Source of the DNA: Bacilli bacterium
GTDB lineage: Bacteria; Bacillota_I; Bacilli_A; RF39; UBA660
NCBI GenBank assembly: GCA_017541325.1
Contig: JAFXZI010000001.1
Location: forward strand, 1 to 64,000
Direction: 5' to 3'
DNA: 64,000 bases
Below, one piece after another: positions 56,901-63,853 of the stretch; the first letter of the stretch is position 1, and each line of letters opens with the position of its first letter. A model generated the notes under the pieces. It ran no database searches, was not told the DNA's origin, and was given only the letters and a program-made list of their open reading frames with translations. A program made the translations under genes and the position numbers.

Positions 56901-58158
56901 CAATAATACTTTCTACTCCTGGTAGAAAATAGTTAGCAGCTTCATAATGAGCCATAGTCTCAATCTCAGATATATCTAAATTAAATGCAGTTTTAATTAA
57001 TAATTCTCCATATCCAGTAGATCCACTACTACGAATAACAGTTTTTTCTGGTAATTTAGAATACAAATCAAGTAACATATCTTTTACTGTATCAACTGGG
57101 GTACCCTTATTACTACGATAATTCTCATATAAAAGGTTTCCATCATAATCGATAGCAACTACTTTAGCAGTAGTACTACCAGCATCTATTCCTATAAATA
57201 CATCTCCTGTATACGTATCTAAATCTCTTCTTTTAACTGAGTCTTTTTGATGTCTTTTTAAGAATTTTTGGTAATCTTTTTCATCTTTAAATAATGGTTC
57301 TAAGTTTCCTGATTCACTTTCTTTAAACTTAGATAATTTTTTTAATAATGTTTTTAACTCATCTACAGTAAGAGTTTTTTTCTTATCTTTATTTAAAATA
57401 GCACCAATACATACAAATACTCTTGCATCATCTGGTATTATTATTTCTTCATCTTTTAAATTTAATGTTTTTATAAATCTCTCTCTTAACATAGAAAGAT
57501 AATTAAGTGGTCCACCTAAAAAAATAACATTTCCTTTAATAGGTTTTCCACAAGCAAGTCCACTTATAGTTTGATTAACTACTGCTTGCATAATAGAAAG
57601 TGCTACATCTTCTTTTTTAGCACCTTCATTTAAAAGAGGTTGAATATCAGTTTTTGCAAAAACTCCACAACGAGAAGCAATTGGATATATTGTTTCTCCA
57701 GTAGTTGCTAGTTCATTTAATCCTTCAGTTGTAGTATTAAGAAGAACAGCCATTTGATCTAAGAATGCTCCTGTACCACCAGCACAAGAACCATTCATTC
57801 TTTGTTCTATAGTTTGATCAAAATAAATAATTTTTGCATCTTCTCCACCAAGTTCTATTGCAACATCAGTAGATGGAGCATATTCTTTTATAGCATTTTT
57901 ACATGCAATAACTTCTTGAACAAAAGAAACATCCAAAAACTTAGCAAGAGCTATTGCACCACTTCCTGTAAAAGTAATAGTAAATTTATTTCCATTACCA
58001 AAAGAATCTATAACAGTACTTAAAAGAGAATTAATAGTCTTTTTAGTATCTGAAAAGTGTCTTTGGTAATCTGTATATAATATATTTTTCTTATTGTCCA
58101 TTACTACTACTTTAACTGTAGTAGAACCAACATCTAATCCAATATTAAGTACTTTCAT
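53926..58158 (-). CDS. large acyl-CoA dehydratase activase (BadF/HgdC family) with two ATPase domains
   Basis: 1410 residues. ASKHA ATPase domain 1 (about 1-265) has Cys125 (GSCAGGTGAF) and Cys164 (SRCGVF), the two 4Fe-4S ligand positions of HgdC-type activases. Domain 2 (about 320-600) begins GIDAGSTTAKVVAID and has EACSSGCGSFIE and SRCTVF. A DUF2229-type domain with Cys motif (FFSRCQICENHCAL) and a C-terminal region follow (RPYHLDKEVNHGID, GGCRATNYIG). Such proteins transfer electrons with ATP to 2-hydroxyacyl-CoA dehydratases; no dehydratase genes are nearby. The start is ATG 58158 behind AGAGGT; the longer frame has no RBS. Confidence 0.88.
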   Translation of the reverse strand: MKVLNIGLDVGSTTVKVVVMDNKKNILYTDYQRHFSDTKKTINSLLSTVIDSFGNGNKFTITFTGSGAIALAKFLDVSFVQEVIACKNAIKEYAPSTDVAIELGGEDAKIIYFDQTIEQRMNGSCAGGTGAFLDQMAVLLNTTTEGLNELATTGETIYPIASRCGVFAKTDIQPLLNEGAKKEDVALSIMQAVVNQTISGLACGKPIKGNVIFLGGPLNYLSMLRERFIKTLNLKDEEIIIPDDARVFVCIGAILNKDKKKTLTVDELKTLLKKLSKFKESESGNLEPLFKDEKDYQKFLKRHQKDSVKRRDLDTYTGDVFIGIDAGSTTAKVVAIDYDGNLLYENYRSNKGTPVDTVKDMLLDLYSKLPEKTVIRSSGSTGYGELLIKTAFNLDISEIETMAHYEAANYFLPGVESIIDIGGQDMKYIKIKDGAVDSIMLNEACSSGCGSFIETLAKSLNITVSEFVDYAVHAKNPIDLGSRCTVFMNSKIKQTQKEGRPLGDIFAGLSYSVIRNAIQKVMKIRDVETLGKKIVVQGGTFLNDGVLKAFENITGKEVIRPDIAGLMGAYGVALIALENYKQYDDQDVKSTILSPKEIEEMKVKTFFSRCQICENHCALTINMFGKKRFISGNRCERGSGNNGSNSSLPNMYSWKYDRLFNYEPIKEEDAKRGVIGIPRVLNMYEDYPLWFTLFTKLGFRVVISDHSNRRIYEKGIESMPSESVCYPAKLVHGHIINLLEKGIKTIFYPCIMYETKEFKESDNNYNCPIVQSYSEAIKLNVDELEDKTIKYMNPFLPMDEKGMLLRILELPEFKEYKFTKKELKDAISAAFKEQAKFKQDVRNKGEEFLKYIDEHKEKAIVLAGRPYHLDKEVNHGIDTMINSLGLAVLTEDSICHLNKLETKLRVVDQWAYHSRVYRAADVVSQRPNIELVNLNSFGCGLDAIITDQAEEILKKNNKLYTTIKIDEINNLGAAKIRIRSLIASMNKRAEELDYKPYKYNKNYFKESDKKHTLLFPDMAPFHMPYFEAVLQSEGYNAVYLRESNEETVETGLKYVNNDACYPAIIVIGQLIHALKSGEYDLDNTSVIITQTGGGCRATNYIGLIRKGLRDAGLEKVSILSFNLSGLEKEQAFKVTLSFANKALQAVEYGDLLMRLLHATRPYEKHPGDSQKVYEKWEKITLDAVRRGKYSEYKKNVHDIFEDFKKIKIEKKTLPKVGIVGEILIKYHRYGNDNLIAKLEAEGAEVVSPDLMGFIKYCAINSIIKARLLKTGRMTPFIYTQALKFLERYDKVIIQETKGTRYRMPADIHKLEHNVDGILSTGNQTGEGWFLTGEMVELINEGIENIVCVQPFACLPNHIVGKAVIKKIRKLYPKSNIVAIDYDPGASHTNQINRIKLMLTVAKENLGEENE

Positions 58159-58216
58159 AAACATAACCTCTTTGTATATTTTAACAAAATTAATAAAAAA
58201 TAACAATAAACAAAAA

Positions 58217-58311
58217 GGAACTGTCCCCCCTGAAGGACAGTTCCATAAAAAAGAATAAAAAGGGGTTGGCTAGTGTGATACTAGCGACCAATTCGCCATT
58301 TCGAATTGGTG
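58217..58311 (-). promoter_or_regulatory. three-hairpin leader ending in a terminator, upstream of the activase gene
   Basis: In order of transcription: CCAATTCG/CGAATTGG, GCTAGT/ACTAGC, then GGAACTGTCC/GGACAGTTCC followed by T5. The region starts about seven bases after a strong minus-strand promoter. The terminator loop contains GGGGGG that could pair with CCCC between hairpins 2 and 3. Attenuator, riboswitch-like leader or a 95-base small RNA. Confidence 0.55.
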
Positions 58312-58317
58312 ATACTT

Positions 58318-58346
58318 ATACTAATCGAAAAGACTTGATTTGTCAA
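58318..58346 (-). promoter_or_regulatory. promoter of the activase leader
   Basis: Minus strand TTGACA (58346-58341), 17 bases, TAGTAT (58323-58318). Confidence 0.7.
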
Positions 58347-58401
58347 CAAAAAAATGCATTTTTTTAACAAAAAATATGATATACTTTTATTGGTGATGGT
58401 T

Positions 58402-59043
58402 ATGGCAAAAGTTAAAATACCAAAATATACTTTAGGAGAAGAAATAACAAACGCAATCACCCATGGAATAGGTGCTATTCTAGGTATTGTTGCTTTAATT
58501 CTTTTATTATTAAAAGCTACTACTTGGGTAGCTGTATTATCATCTTGTGTCTATGCGTTTTTTACTATTTTATTATATGTAATATCTTGTATTTACCACG
58601 CATTAAGTCCTAGGCTTACTGGTAAAAAAGTATTAAGAGTAATAGATCATTGTAACGTACTACTAATGCTTGCTGGAACATATACTCCAATTTGTTTATG
58701 CCTACTTACTAATCCCCTTAATTGGATAGTATTTCTAATAGTATGGTCAATAACAATTGTATCAGTAGTATTTACAGCAATTAATTTAGAAAAATATGCT
58801 TGGATGTCTATAGTATCTAATTTAGTTCTAGGATGGGGAAGCTTACTAATAATTAAAACACTAATAGAACTATGTACTTTAAAAGGAGTAATAATACTAA
58901 TATTAGGCGGAGTCGCTTATTCATTAGGTGCTGTTCTTTACTTAATAGGAAAAAAGAAAAAATATATGCATTCAGTATTTCATGTATTTGTCTTAATTGC
59001 TAGTATATTTCATTTCTTATTTATATATTGGTATTGTATTTAA
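58402..59043 (+). CDS. trhA: hemolysin III / PAQR-family membrane protein
   Basis: 213 residues, seven predicted membrane helices. The family pattern includes GEEITNAITHGIGAILG, CIYHAL, RVIDHCNVLLMLAGTYTPI and FHVFVLIASIFHFLFIYWY, which supply the Ser/His/Asp residues of the putative metal site. Named from B. cereus hemolysin III but bacterial members are usually linked to membrane lipid homeostasis, so lysis is not implied. The start is ATG 58402 behind GGTGATGG; the ORF continuing upstream has no RBS. Confidence 0.88.
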   Translation: MAKVKIPKYTLGEEITNAITHGIGAILGIVALILLLLKATTWVAVLSSCVYAFFTILLYVISCIYHALSPRLTGKKVLRVIDHCNVLLMLAGTYTPICLCLLTNPLNWIVFLIVWSITIVSVVFTAINLEKYAWMSIVSNLVLGWGSLLIIKTLIELCTLKGVIILILGGVAYSLGAVLYLIGKKKKYMHSVFHVFVLIASIFHFLFIYWYCI

Positions 59044-59076
59044 AAAAAAAAGAGATTAATAAATCTCTTTTTTTAT
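59043..59076. terminator. bidirectional terminator
   Basis: AAAAAGAGATT, loop AATA, AATCTCTTTTT between convergent genes. Confidence 0.88.
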
Positions 59077-59808
59077 TTAAGAAGAATATTCTACTTTTTT
59101 ATTTACAAAAATATAATTATTATTAACTCTTTTAAATGTTAGTGTTACTTCTTCATCAAAGAAACTATTACCACTAAGACTATAATCTAAGTAATACTTA
59201 ATTTTAAGTCTTCCATCTTCTGTATAAGCATCTTTTAATACAGCTTTAGGAAAATCATATTCTTCATCATCTAAAGATGTATCATCTTTAAGTTCTAAAT
59301 AATAATATAATAATGAATCTGGATCATATACATAAGTTAAGAAATTATTTAATTCAATTTCTTTATCAAATCCAAATAGTTCATCATATCTTGCTATTAC
59401 TACCCCTCTATGAATACCATATGTTCTATTAGTACATACAAATACTTCTGGTATTTCTATGGTTACATCATCACAGTCAATGTTCATAAATTCTCTATTA
59501 GAAATAGTTTTAAATACTACAAATAATTTTTCTTCATTTGATAAATCACTTTCTTTGTCATATTTATTTTTATTAATATAAATACTATCTTTATCTGTAT
59601 CTAACTTAGAAAATACTTCAAATAAAGTTTGAACATCAGGGTCTTTTAATAATTCATTTTCTTCTTCTTTTTCTTCTGGATCATCTTGAAAACCTTCATA
59701 TTCAACTTTATCTCTATTAGAACTAATAGAATAAATAACTAATATAAAAGTTAATCCAATCGCAAAAAATAAAACTACAAAGGCAATATTTTTCTTATCT
59801 ATATCCAT
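59077..59808 (-). CDS. membrane-anchored protein, paralogue of the one at 33706-34455
   Basis: 243 residues. One membrane helix (about 7-26), an acidic linker (EEKEEENELLKD), then an outer domain with NEEKLFVVFKTIS, CDDVTIEIPEVFVC, RYDELFGFD and a C-terminal FKRVNNNYIFVNKK. Agreement with the 33.7 kb protein in YDELFG, the Cys pair and the end suggests an old duplication. Function unknown. The start is ATG 59808 with GAAGGTG upstream; the longer frame to 59826 has no RBS. Confidence 0.6.
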   Translation of the reverse strand: MDIDKKNIAFVVLFFAIGLTFILVIYSISSNRDKVEYEGFQDDPEEKEEENELLKDPDVQTLFEVFSKLDTDKDSIYINKNKYDKESDLSNEEKLFVVFKTISNREFMNIDCDDVTIEIPEVFVCTNRTYGIHRGVVIARYDELFGFDKEIELNNFLTYVYDPDSLLYYYLELKDDTSLDDEEYDFPKAVLKDAYTEDGRLKIKYYLDYSLSGNSFFDEEVTLTFKRVNNNYIFVNKKVEYSS

Positions 59809-59837
59809 ATATTCACCTTCTATCATATAAATTGTAT

Positions 59838-59868
59838 CAAAAAAAAGAGGATTATTAAACCTCTTTTT
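59838..59868 (-). terminator. terminator of the HipA-like gene
   Basis: Minus strand AGAGG, loop TTTAATAAT, CCTCT, then T7. A short stem but the T run is strong. Confidence 0.6.
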
Positions 59869-60901
59869 ATAATGATAATACTTTTCTAAATACTTCTCTT
59901 CTTTCTTCTACTGTATCTCCTATTCTTTCTATTTCAGAATCAGATAAAGAAACAGGTTTAGAAGTACCTTTAAATTGTTCTAATATTCTTTTATATTCAT
60001 CATCGTAGGCAAGTCTTTCCGCAATTGGTCTTACTTGTGGATAATTATCAAGAAGTTCAAAAAGGTTTGGATCAAGTCCATCATATACTTCTTGTGTTTC
60101 TTGGGCTACATCTTGATCTTTAAATAACAAATCATCATTAAATGGGAAAAGTGGTGCCCAAACATCCCCTTTTTTATGAACAAATTCATTTTTATGATCT
60201 ATACCAAATATTCTTTCACTATCATAAACTTTACTAGGTACAAGTCCTGTAATTTTTGCAACTGTTTTTTCAAGGACTACATTTCCTTCTGCTTTACCTA
60301 ATCTAGCAAGTATTTCTGGTCTTAATCTTTGAGTATATTTAACTCCTGGAATTTTAGGTATTTGAAATCCAATATTATTAGGGTTTCTATCAACTTGTAA
60401 AGTAAAGGCATCAGCTAAAAACAATTTAGTTAAAAAAGATTCTATATTCTTATAATCTTCACTAGCTACTCCATCTCTAAAGAAGGATAATAGGTTTTGT
60501 AAATTATAATTTCCATATCCAGTTAATCCACATATTTCAGGGTCATATAATTCACTAACTAGATAATAGTTGTTATCTTTAGTTTGAAAGTTTGTTGATA
60601 AAAGTCCTGTCTTTCTCTCTTCTTGTGATGGTTTTACTTTAGCATCTAATGTACGTACATGAGCAACCTCATAGTCTAGTGTATCAAGTCCGATAATATC
60701 ACGAGCAAATTCAGTAAAGAATAACTCACTAAATAAACGTAAGTCTCCTCTTACTTTAAAGTATTTTACTTCTCTATTAATTACATACCAAGTAGGTTTT
60801 TCTTTTAAATAGGCGTCATTTAATTCAACCAAACCTCTTAATGTATATAACGGAATTATACCCTCACGATAGTGAGTTATTAAGGCATCATTAAATTGCA
60901 T
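59867..60901 (-). CDS. HipA-like kinase-fold protein, 344 residues
   Basis: YFKVRGDLRLFSELFFTEFARDIIGLDTLDYEVA is the usual order of the ATP-binding half, and FLADAFTLQVDRNPNNIGFQIP (Asp171 to Asn176) is a HipA-type catalytic loop (D-R-x-x-x-N). A phosphate-binding or Lys residue was not clearly placed. HipA and relatives phosphorylate proteins or lipids; as no HipB-like gene lies beside it, a toxin role is not supported. GGGGGG ribosome binding site, ATG 60901. Confidence 0.55.
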   Translation of the reverse strand: MQFNDALITHYREGIIPLYTLRGLVELNDAYLKEKPTWYVINREVKYFKVRGDLRLFSELFFTEFARDIIGLDTLDYEVAHVRTLDAKVKPSQEERKTGLLSTNFQTKDNNYYLVSELYDPEICGLTGYGNYNLQNLLSFFRDGVASEDYKNIESFLTKLFLADAFTLQVDRNPNNIGFQIPKIPGVKYTQRLRPEILARLGKAEGNVVLEKTVAKITGLVPSKVYDSERIFGIDHKNEFVHKKGDVWAPLFPFNDDLLFKDQDVAQETQEVYDGLDPNLFELLDNYPQVRPIAERLAYDDEYKRILEQFKGTSKPVSLSDSEIERIGDTVEERREVFRKVLSL

Positions 60902-60961
60902 AACTAGTCCCCCCCTCATTGTTTGTACATTATACCACAAAATAAGGATTTTTGCAAATAA

Positions 60962-60988
60962 AAAGGAAGATTACTCATCTTCCCATGT
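60962..60988 (-). terminator. terminator of the 51-residue gene
   Basis: Minus strand GGAAGAT, loop GAGTA, ATCTTCC, then T5. Confidence 0.8.
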
Positions 60989-61126
60989 ACCTAATTTCTT
61001 TTGAAAAGTATCATCTTCTATGTCTTTTTCATCATCACCATTATCTTGTTTTAAACCAAAAGTTTCATCTACTTGATCGGTAACAATCATATATTCCATA
61101 AATTTATCTAAATCGAATGGTTCCAT
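60971..61126 (-). CDS. small acidic protein, 51 residues
   Basis: Reads MEPFDLDKFMEYMIVTDQVD onward and ends LGTWEDE; no family recognised. Its ATG follows the stop of the three-helix membrane protein as TAATATG, so translation is probably coupled. It ends inside a clear terminator. Short length, coupling and terminator make it a likely real gene too small for routine ORF calling. Confidence 0.6.
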   Translation of the reverse strand: MEPFDLDKFMEYMIVTDQVDETFGLKQDNGDDEKDIEDDTFQKKLGTWEDE

Positions 61127-61127
61127 A

Positions 61128-61598
61128 TTATAAAGCAAATATTACTGTAATAAGTCCAAATACTAAAAATAATCCAAGGAATATATATAAAAATATTGAT
61201 GATACTAATAAATCTTTTCTTCTTTTATTATTTTGCTTTTCTAGTTTTATTTGAATACTTCTAAGTTCTTCATTTTTCATATCAGTATCATTATTTATTA
61301 ATACTTCTGAACTCATCTTATAATTTATTCTATGAATTCTTTCTGATTTAATAGCAAAGAATAAAGCTAGAATAAGAATCACTACAAGTATTAAACTAAA
61401 TATAGTTACTAAAGTAGGAACTACATCTAATTTGATTAATTCAAACATAACATAAAAAACTATAAGTAATAAAAATCCTACAATATTAATATGTGATCTA
61501 CTTTTAGAAAAAATAGTTCTTTCTCTTTTTACTTCTAAATTAAGTAAGTACTCTTGTTGATTAAAAACATCTTCTTTTTGAATTTCTCTTTTAAACAT
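61128..61598 (-). CDS. three-helix membrane protein, 156 residues
   Basis: Helices at about 40-58, 62-84 and 134-154; between them a charged, probably cytosolic coil (SERIHRINYKMSSEVLINND, RSIQIKLEKQNNKRRKD). No family recognised. The start is ATG 61598 behind GGGTGATGG. Coupled to the 51-residue gene downstream. The surface protein upstream ends in its own terminator. Confidence 0.55.
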   Translation of the reverse strand: MFKREIQKEDVFNQQEYLLNLEVKRERTIFSKSRSHINIVGFLLLIVFYVMFELIKLDVVPTLVTIFSLILVVILILALFFAIKSERIHRINYKMSSEVLINNDTDMKNEELRSIQIKLEKQNNKRRKDLLVSSIFLYIFLGLFLVFGLITVIFAL

Positions 61599-61627
61599 AT
61601 ACCATCACCCTTATCTATATTATAAAT

Positions 61628-61656
61628 AAAAAAAAGACTTATTTAAAGTCTTTTTA
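61628..61656 (-). terminator. terminator of the MucBP/Cna-B surface protein gene
   Basis: Minus strand AAAAGACTT, loop, AAGTCTTTTT followed by T run. Confidence 0.85.
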
Positions 61657-63435
61657 TTTTCTATACTTACGATCATCTAAGTATAATTGTTGTTCAACGA
61701 ATACAACATCAGAGTCAGTATGAGGTGGAGTGATAATATCATCATCTTTCTCATCTTCTTTTTCTCCTTCGTCTCCTGTATTCTTTGTATAGAATAGAGT
61801 TACTTCTATTTCGTCGGCACCGAATATTCCAGAAGTTTCTCCATCAGCATCAACGTATTCATATCCGTCAAATGTTCTTGTTAAATCAGCTTCCCAAGTA
61901 GCTTTATATTTACCTGATAAAGTTTCAGTAGTTAAAACATCTCCAGTATCTATATCAACATAGTAAACTGTAACTGTTCCTATTAGAGCTCTATAGTAAT
62001 AAGTAATAGTTTGTTCTTCTGGAGTAACAAATCCAGTTGCTTCTCCGTCGTATTCTCCAGTATATTCATAGTTCTCTATAGTAGTATCAGAAGTTGTATA
62101 ACTATCTCCGATACCTTTTTCAATTGTTTCAGATTTTAATACTGTTCCATCTTCTTCATCTACGTGATTAACAACAACAGTACTATTATTAATTGTATTT
62201 GTAACAGTTATTTCATCATTATCATCATTAGAAGTAGCTTCTGAACTAGTATAGTACTCTACTGATATTTCATTAACTGTATATTCAATTAATGTTCCAT
62301 CTTCCTCAAATCTTGGTAATGAAACTGTTTTAGTCCATAAATTATCAGTATCTTCAGATTCATCTTCTTCAGTTAAAGTATAAGTACCAACTAAAGTTTC
62401 TCCATTATATACTTCAAATGTAACTGATTTACGATAATCTGTTTTGAAATCAACCCAGATTTTATTTAATTTAACATCAACCATTATTCTGTTAAATTTT
62501 GCATATAATTTAAATTCAACAGCTTTTCCTGGTTCAGTAGTAATCTCTGGTACTTTAAAAGTTTTGTCAGTAACAGGATTTCCATCTTTATCTACCCATC
62601 CAGCAAATTCATATCCTGGTTTAGATGGTTCTTCACTAATCATTTGAACATCTTCAAATGACCATTCACCTTCTTTAAAGATACTCTTATCTTCATTGTA
62701 ATAAGTTACTTTAACTCCTGGTTGATACCAAGCATAAGCATTTACTGTTTGAGTTGTATTATAGTCACCATATACTCCATTGTATACATCTGATTCACCA
62801 CAAGTTCCACCATCACAATATTTATCCTCATCTACTTTCCAATATAAGAAAGAATAATTACTTGGAACATCTTCTGGAACCTTAAAAGTATGTTTATAAC
62901 CTGATGCTACTGCATCAGTATTTGTAGCACTATGACTTCCATGAGCAACATTATCTATATTATTAAATATAATAATAGGTGCTTTATAGGCTTTCCAAAC
63001 CATATAATAGTTATAAACTTGCACTTGAGGATCCCCATAAGCGCAAGATAATTCTATTTTTAACTTTGCAGGGTTTCCAGCATCATACATAGATTCTGGA
63101 ACTGGATTTCCATCTTCATCGTACCATCCTACAAATTCGTATTTTGTTCCTCCACTCGTCCATGTAGGATAATATGTTAAACTTTGACTTTTTGTTGTCC
63201 AAGAAGCAGTTTCCCATCTTTCTTCTTTTATATTATATTTAATATTTAATTTGTTATGTCTTACTGGTTTAGGATTTCTACTATTAACAGTGTTACCATC
63301 AGTATCTCTTTCTTTAAAATTAACTGTAATATCACATGAATATGTTTCTTCAGTAGATTCTTGAGCAGATACTATAGTAATTCCTAAGAACATTACAGCA
63401 AAAGCAAAAAATAATATATTAAAAAATTTCTTCAT
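61654..63435 (-). CDS. secreted multi-domain surface protein with InlB, Cna-B and MucBP-type modules, no visible wall anchor
   Basis: 593 residues. Signal peptide MKKFFNILFFAFAVMFLG through VSAQ (about 1-25). InlB-like modules (about 30-330) with FVGWYDEDGN, FLYWKVDED and FAGWVDKDGN. A Cna-B-like domain (about 335-425, VDVKLNKIWVDFKTDYRKS). Two MucBP-like repeats (STVVVNHVDEEDG and GTVTVYYVDIDTGDVLT, about 430-560). It ends IITPPHTDSDV...DDRKYRK with no hydrophobic helix; PPHTDS stands where PPHTG would begin a sorting signal. AAGGAGAGG precedes the ATG. A long structured leader precedes it. Confidence 0.75.
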   Translation of the reverse strand: MKKFFNILFFAFAVMFLGITIVSAQESTEETYSCDITVNFKERDTDGNTVNSRNPKPVRHNKLNIKYNIKEERWETASWTTKSQSLTYYPTWTSGGTKYEFVGWYDEDGNPVPESMYDAGNPAKLKIELSCAYGDPQVQVYNYYMVWKAYKAPIIIFNNIDNVAHGSHSATNTDAVASGYKHTFKVPEDVPSNYSFLYWKVDEDKYCDGGTCGESDVYNGVYGDYNTTQTVNAYAWYQPGVKVTYYNEDKSIFKEGEWSFEDVQMISEEPSKPGYEFAGWVDKDGNPVTDKTFKVPEITTEPGKAVEFKLYAKFNRIMVDVKLNKIWVDFKTDYRKSVTFEVYNGETLVGTYTLTEEDESEDTDNLWTKTVSLPRFEEDGTLIEYTVNEISVEYYTSSEATSNDDNDEITVTNTINNSTVVVNHVDEEDGTVLKSETIEKGIGDSYTTSDTTIENYEYTGEYDGEATGFVTPEEQTITYYYRALIGTVTVYYVDIDTGDVLTTETLSGKYKATWEADLTRTFDGYEYVDADGETSGIFGADEIEVTLFYTKNTGDEGEKEDEKDDDIITPPHTDSDVVFVEQQLYLDDRKYRK

Positions 63436-63735
63436 TTTTTTCCTCTCCTTAATCTTTGAAAATTTTATTTTTGTTTTTTATGAATTAAGAAGAGTACTAA
63501 TCTATCTTCTGTAATTCAACCAAAACATTTCCCCTAAATAATCCTCGCCAAACATTTTTATAATAGACTCGCTATAGAACTTGCACTATTCCATAGAAGG
63601 GTCTCTCTTTACAAGCTTCGATAGAATATACTTATTTAATTTCTTATTAAAGTTTTAGCATGCTTTAATAAGTTGAATTCAGAAAGGGTCTCTTTCATAA
63701 GTACCTATTACATCTATGTCTTCGATTGACTCACT
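63436..63735 (-). promoter_or_regulatory. long structured leader, candidate cis-regulatory RNA or ncRNA, with duplicated AGAGACCCTT
   Basis: Minus strand transcript about 290 bases long from a strong promoter to the surface protein gene. CTTATTAAAG/CTTTAATAAG (63643-63672) is a 10-bp stem; CTGTAATTCAAC (63509-63520) pairs with GTTGAATTCAG (63672-63682); GTACT/AGTAC close outside. AGAGACCCTT occurs twice 87 bases apart. No terminator T run. Class not recognised. Confidence 0.5.
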
Positions 63736-63764
63736 ATAATAATTGTTTTTATTTTTTTTGTCAA
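63736..63764 (-). promoter_or_regulatory. promoter of the surface protein leader
   Basis: Minus strand TTGACA (63764-63759), 17 bases, TATTAT (63741-63736). Confidence 0.75.
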
Positions 63765-63824
63765 ATAAAAAAATGAATTTTGTCAAAGAATTAATAATAA
63801 ATTCTAATTTTTATTAGTACATAG

Positions 63825-63830
63825 TATAAT
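63825..63830 (+). promoter_or_regulatory. -10 box of the partial gene at the right edge
   Basis: TATAAT 24 bases before the ATG; no good -35 is visible 17 bases upstream. Confidence 0.45.
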
Positions 63831-63853
63831 GAAGATATAGGGAGTGATTAAAT

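Noticed and set aside
58217-58244. Remnant of an insertion sequence end
   Set aside because: GGAACTGTCC stems occur near some transposases, but there is no transposase fragment or second copy here, and a promoter directs it as a leader.
59867-60901. Toxin-antitoxin pair
   Set aside because: No antitoxin-like gene overlaps or precedes the HipA-like gene; the small acidic protein is in another transcription unit ending in a terminator.
63436-63735. T-box, SAM, lysine or glycine riboswitch
   Set aside because: None of the conserved cores (for example AGGGTGGNACCGCG of T-boxes) is present; left as unclassified.
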